From Chitinispirillaceae bacterium (GTDB taxonomy: Bacteria > Fibrobacterota > Chitinivibrionia > Chitinivibrionales > Chitinispirillaceae), in the NCBI GenBank assembly GCA_016926315.1, contig JAFGOU010000114.1, positions 1 to 15,280 of the forward strand: DNA of 15,280 nucleotides, in the 5' to 3' direction. Below are positions 13,018-15,280 of the stretch, piece after piece. Position 1 is the first letter of the stretch, and each line of letters opens with the position of its first letter. Both the position numbers and the translations under genes were made by a program. Below the pieces are notes generated by a model. The model saw nothing but the letters and a program-made list of their open reading frames with translations, was not told where the DNA came from and made no database searches.

Positions 13018-14020
13018 ATAACTCATGAATTTGCAGTGGCTTATGCTGATTGAGGTGGTCTCGGTTGAAATATTGTAGAACAATGCATTCGGTTCGTTTT
13101 CCCGGATCGATATTAATAATGAACCGGTCAATAAGGCGTCGAACAAGATACAAGCCTCTTCCGTGTTCCTCAAGCTCTCTTCCAATAGTTTCGCTTTGAT
13201 CAAGCCATCGCAGGGCATCAACCTTCTTCAGGTTCCCCTTGGGATCCTCCACGGCAACCCCGATTTTCTCCGCATCACTTGCCCATGAAACGGTTATGGC
13301 GTCGTGTGAGGCGACCGTGATATCGTTGCGCCATTGCTCACGGGGTATGCCTGAAAGCTGCAGCACCCCATGAAAAACAGCGTTGGAGATCAGTTCGTCG
13401 ATCGCCATTTTCAGGAACACATCGCTGCGATCACGGCACTGCCTGGAAATGAGGGCGCATACCTCCTCGGATCGCGCATAGCTGTCAATGACAACGCGAC
13501 GCACCTTGCTTCGCGGAAAATAGCGGTCGATGCCGAAAATATCGCCGGTAAGAATGGACGCGATGTACCGGTCGACCTCTTTGAGGCTGAAATCCGGGCC
13601 CTTTGCCAGAATATTGCCGATATTGTGGTGCCGTATGAGCGTGAGGTATTCCTCGATATTGTTGCCGGTCATAAGCACGAGTTTGATATGCGGGTAGCGC
13701 TCCTTGATCGTCCTGAAAAGCTCGATGCCATCCATGACGGGCATGCGGATATCGGAAATCACGATATCCGGCGATCGCTCGGCAATCAGCGAAAGCGCCT
13801 CCCTACCGTTCATTGCCGACCGCGTTTCGTAGCCCCTGCTCGTAAAAAACGTCTGGAGTAATTGACAGATAACCATCTCGTCGTCGACGACGAGCACCAA
13901 ATAGCCTCTTTCGTGCGACCGTCGCCGCAGGGAACCGCTTTTTTTTACCGGAAATGCCCGGCGTTCACCGTCGCAAACCGCCGCGCCTTTTCGCTCTTCC
14001 TGCAAGGTGCCTGTGCTCAC
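13016..14020 (-). CDS. Receiver domain fused to RsbW/SpoIIAB-like ATPase (anti-sigma-type serine kinase)
   Basis: 334 residues from a GTG at 14020 with GAGGG about 7 bases before it; no suitable ATG is available. Residues 1-40 are a basic, unstructured lead. The receiver spans ~41-155 with Asp46/Asp47, phosphoacceptor Asp90 (VISDIRMP), Thr118 and Lys140, all intact. The C-terminal part (~175-318) is an HATPase_c_2-type domain: N box DELISNAVFHG (Asn213), an Asp259 motif VEDPKGNL, and HGRGLYLVRRLIDRF, the same order as in RsbW and SpoIIAB. No dimerisation histidine domain exists, so it is not a classical histidine kinase. The likely role is phosphorylating a STAS anti-anti-sigma protein, or binding a sigma factor, under receiver control. 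The divergent neighbour encodes a STAS-like protein. No sigma factor gene is in view. Confidence 0.88.
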   Translation of the reverse strand: MSTGTLQEERKGAAVCDGERRAFPVKKSGSLRRRSHERGYLVLVVDDEMVICQLLQTFFTSRGYETRSAMNGREALSLIAERSPDIVISDIRMPVMDGIELFRTIKERYPHIKLVLMTGNNIEEYLTLIRHHNIGNILAKGPDFSLKEVDRYIASILTGDIFGIDRYFPRSKVRRVVIDSYARSEEVCALISRQCRDRSDVFLKMAIDELISNAVFHGVLQLSGIPREQWRNDITVASHDAITVSWASDAEKIGVAVEDPKGNLKKVDALRWLDQSETIGRELEEHGRGLYLVRRLIDRFIINIDPGKRTECIVLQYFNRDHLNQHKPLQIHEL

Positions 14021-14058
14021 GGGAAATCCCTCTTTATAACCATCAATGCCGTTTATTA

Positions 14059-14087
14059 ATAATATTTATCCGCGCGTCCCAAAGCAA
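14059..14087 (-). promoter_or_regulatory. Sigma70-type promoter for the receiver-ATPase gene
   Basis: The minus strand reads TTGCTT at 14087-14082, 17 bases, then TATTAT at 14064-14059. Predicted start is near 14052, leaving a leader of about 32 bases that includes the ribosome site before the GTG at 14020. Confidence 0.5.
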
Positions 14088-14140
14088 GGGTCATGTGCGG
14101 AATTCGTTGTCAATCATTTGCCCCTCCTCCGGCGCTGCTC

Positions 14141-14169
14141 TTGCCGAAACCATGCCGGAACCGTACTAT
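14141..14169 (+). promoter_or_regulatory. Sigma70-type promoter for the STAS-like gene
   Basis: TTGCCG at 14141-14146, exactly 17 bases, then TACTAT at 14164-14169. The start would be near 14176, giving a leader of about 83 bases to the ATG at 14259. A 6-bp inverted repeat (TCCGGC at 14128-14133 with GCCGGA at 14154-14159) straddles the -35 and could be a regulator site. Confidence 0.5.
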
Positions 14170-14258
14170 ATGGTAAGGTTGAACATCCGTCATGAACCGG
14201 CTGCCGCCCGGTCCGGTATCCGTTCACAAGGGTAGCTTGACAAGAGGTATTACGCCAC

Positions 14259-15038
14259 ATGTCCGTACTCCATCTGTTCATCGCGATACTTGCCATATTG
14301 TCCGTTTCAACAATCGTCTCAATCGTGACCTGGATTCTCCAGGCGCGGATCTCGGCGCGGATCGGAGTGCTGGAAACGGAACTGGTGAAAAAAACGGCTG
14401 AATTCGACTCGATCAGGAAGGAACGCGCGTCCATTCAGGTTCAGGCGCCGATCGTCGATATGTCGACGCAGTTCGAAGAGCCAATTGAGCAACAACTCGT
14501 TGACGACGGTGAAATCAGGATCATGCGCAACGTCCACGGTACCTTTTCCGAGGCACTGGATGAGCCTCCGCCCGATCCTTTCCAGGAAGGGCGGTTGAAG
14601 TCCACCGCTACAGAGCAGTACCCTCCAGAGCCCCGCACCCCGCAGGAAGGCCCGTCAGCAGAACAGGCGTATCCCGATGATACCAAACGCGGGCGGCAAA
14701 AAACACCTGCCAGCGCTTCCCTGCCGCCTCAGGCGTCGAAACCGGTTACTTCAACCGGCACGCCGGTCATCCTGCAGCTTCTTTCCCCTGCCACCGGGGG
14801 AGCGGATTTTAATGCGCTGTATAATAACCTCATGGAACTGATAAAGAGCGGATCCAACCAGGGTATTGCCTTTGATTGTGGTGGAATACAATTTTTAAGC
14901 GACGCTGAAATCGAGTACCTTGAAAAAATGTGCCTTTCGCTCGTTTCGCAGAACCGTTCGACGCAGATTATCAACTGTTCCGACGCGCTCAGGCCACTCC
15001 TTCAGCAGCGCCGGCAGCTTGCACCCTTCGTAAGGTAA
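14259..15038 (+). CDS. Membrane-anchored protein with C-terminal STAS-like (anti-anti-sigma) domain
   Basis: 259 residues. An N-terminal membrane helix (about 5-27, [20 protein letters not shown]) is followed by a short coiled coil to about residue 60, a long Pro/Glu/Gln-rich linker to about 167, and a C-terminal domain of ~90 residues. That domain aligns without gaps to the STAS signature: [17 protein letters not shown] against D-L-S-G-V-x-F-I-D-S-S-G-L. The residue in the place of the phosphorylated serine of SpoIIAA/RsbV is Asp215, the following Ser is Ala and the Gly is Glu. The domain would face the cytoplasm. It may tether or titrate a kinase such as the divergent receiver-ATPase; this is an inference. 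AGAGG lies about 10 bases before the ATG. tsaD begins 8 bases after the stop, so they are co-transcribed. Confidence 0.7.
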   Translation: MSVLHLFIAILAILSVSTIVSIVTWILQARISARIGVLETELVKKTAEFDSIRKERASIQVQAPIVDMSTQFEEPIEQQLVDDGEIRIMRNVHGTFSEALDEPPPDPFQEGRLKSTATEQYPPEPRTPQEGPSAEQAYPDDTKRGRQKTPASASLPPQASKPVTSTGTPVILQLLSPATGGADFNALYNNLMELIKSGSNQGIAFDCGGIQFLSDAEIEYLEKMCLSLVSQNRSTQIINCSDALRPLLQQRRQLAPFVR

Positions 15039-15046
15039 CCTCGTAC

Positions 15047-15280
15047 ATGATCACCATGGGCATCGAAACGTCATGCGACGAGACGGCCATCGCCTTGATT
15101 GACGATGACCGTATTGTCGCCAATGCGGTATTCTCACAGATGGAACATACAAGGTTCGGCGGTGTTGTTCCCGAAATCGCCTCACGCGCACACCTTGAAA
15201 AGATCGGCCGGTTGTTTGACACGGCGCTCAGGGAATCGTCACTCGCCTGCGACGCCATCGGCGGGATCGCCGTCACCGAC
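15047..15280 (+). CDS. tsaD: tRNA N6-adenosine threonylcarbamoyltransferase TsaD, 5' part
   Basis: The first 78 codons are in the window; the rest (family length about 330-340 residues) lies beyond. The start [15 protein letters not shown] and the segment [16 protein letters not shown] are the classic N-terminal TsaD (Gcp/YgjD/Kae1) signatures of the ASKHA fold. TsaD transfers threonylcarbamoyl onto A37 of ANN-decoding tRNAs together with TsaB and TsaE, a nearly universal function. The metal-binding His pair lies downstream of the window. The ATG at 15047 is preferred with AAGG about 10 bases upstream; an ATG at 15056 (MGIETSC) is the alternative. It follows the STAS-like gene by 8 bases. Confidence 0.95.
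   Translation, partial: MITMGIETSCDETAIALIDDDRIVANAVFSQMEHTRFGGVVPEIASRAHLEKIGRLFDTALRESSLACDAIGGIAVTD

Overview
The window (about 15.3 kb, roughly 55% GC in genes, with AT-rich control regions) reads as ordinary chromosomal DNA of a Gram-negative, outer-membrane-bearing bacterium. Exported proteins, TolQ/ExbB-type channel proteins, a sigma54-type activator and tsaD support this. The mix of tandem ExbB paralogs, glycine-rich barrel-like exported proteins, a parallel beta-helix protein and a giant Ig/PKD-like repeat protein reminds me of Fibrobacterota or related FCB lineages. That placement is an inference and is not shown by any marker gene here. I see no tRNA, rRNA, CRISPR array, insertion sequence or phage gene.

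Layout. (A) 1-1887, minus strand: a zinc-ribbon small protein, a small exported protein, and two adjacent MotA/TolQ/ExbB proton-channel paralogs, the second cut by the window edge. (B) 1888-2226: an AT-rich divergent control region. (C) 2227-7200, plus strand: two paralogous glycine-rich exported proteins, then a tightly overlapping trio of a DUF4390-like protein, an NtrY-like sensor kinase and an NtrX/NtrC-like sigma54 activator. (D) 7333-12301, plus strand: a secreted beta-helix protein with a C-terminal membrane hairpin, followed one base later by a 1362-residue protein built of about nine ~95-residue repeats. (E) 12411-14020, minus strand: a stand-alone receiver that lacks its phosphorylatable Asp, and a receiver fused to an RsbW/SpoIIAB-like ATPase. 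(F) 14259-15280, plus strand: a membrane-anchored STAS-like protein, then the start of tsaD.

How the genes may work together. Part C looks like an envelope-related two-component system travelling with its own exported proteins. Parts E and F look like a divergently transcribed partner-switching module: a receiver-controlled anti-sigma-type kinase opposite a STAS protein whose phosphosite position is Asp. Promoter-like sequences with a TTGCC/TTGCT -35, a 17-base spacer and a good -10 occur upstream of several genes. A minus-strand terminator closes the convergent gap at 12327-12396. The most unusual items are the Asp-less receiver, the kinase/STAS pair, the beta-helix plus giant repeat pair, and the DUF4390-NtrY-NtrX trio in what does not look like a proteobacterium.
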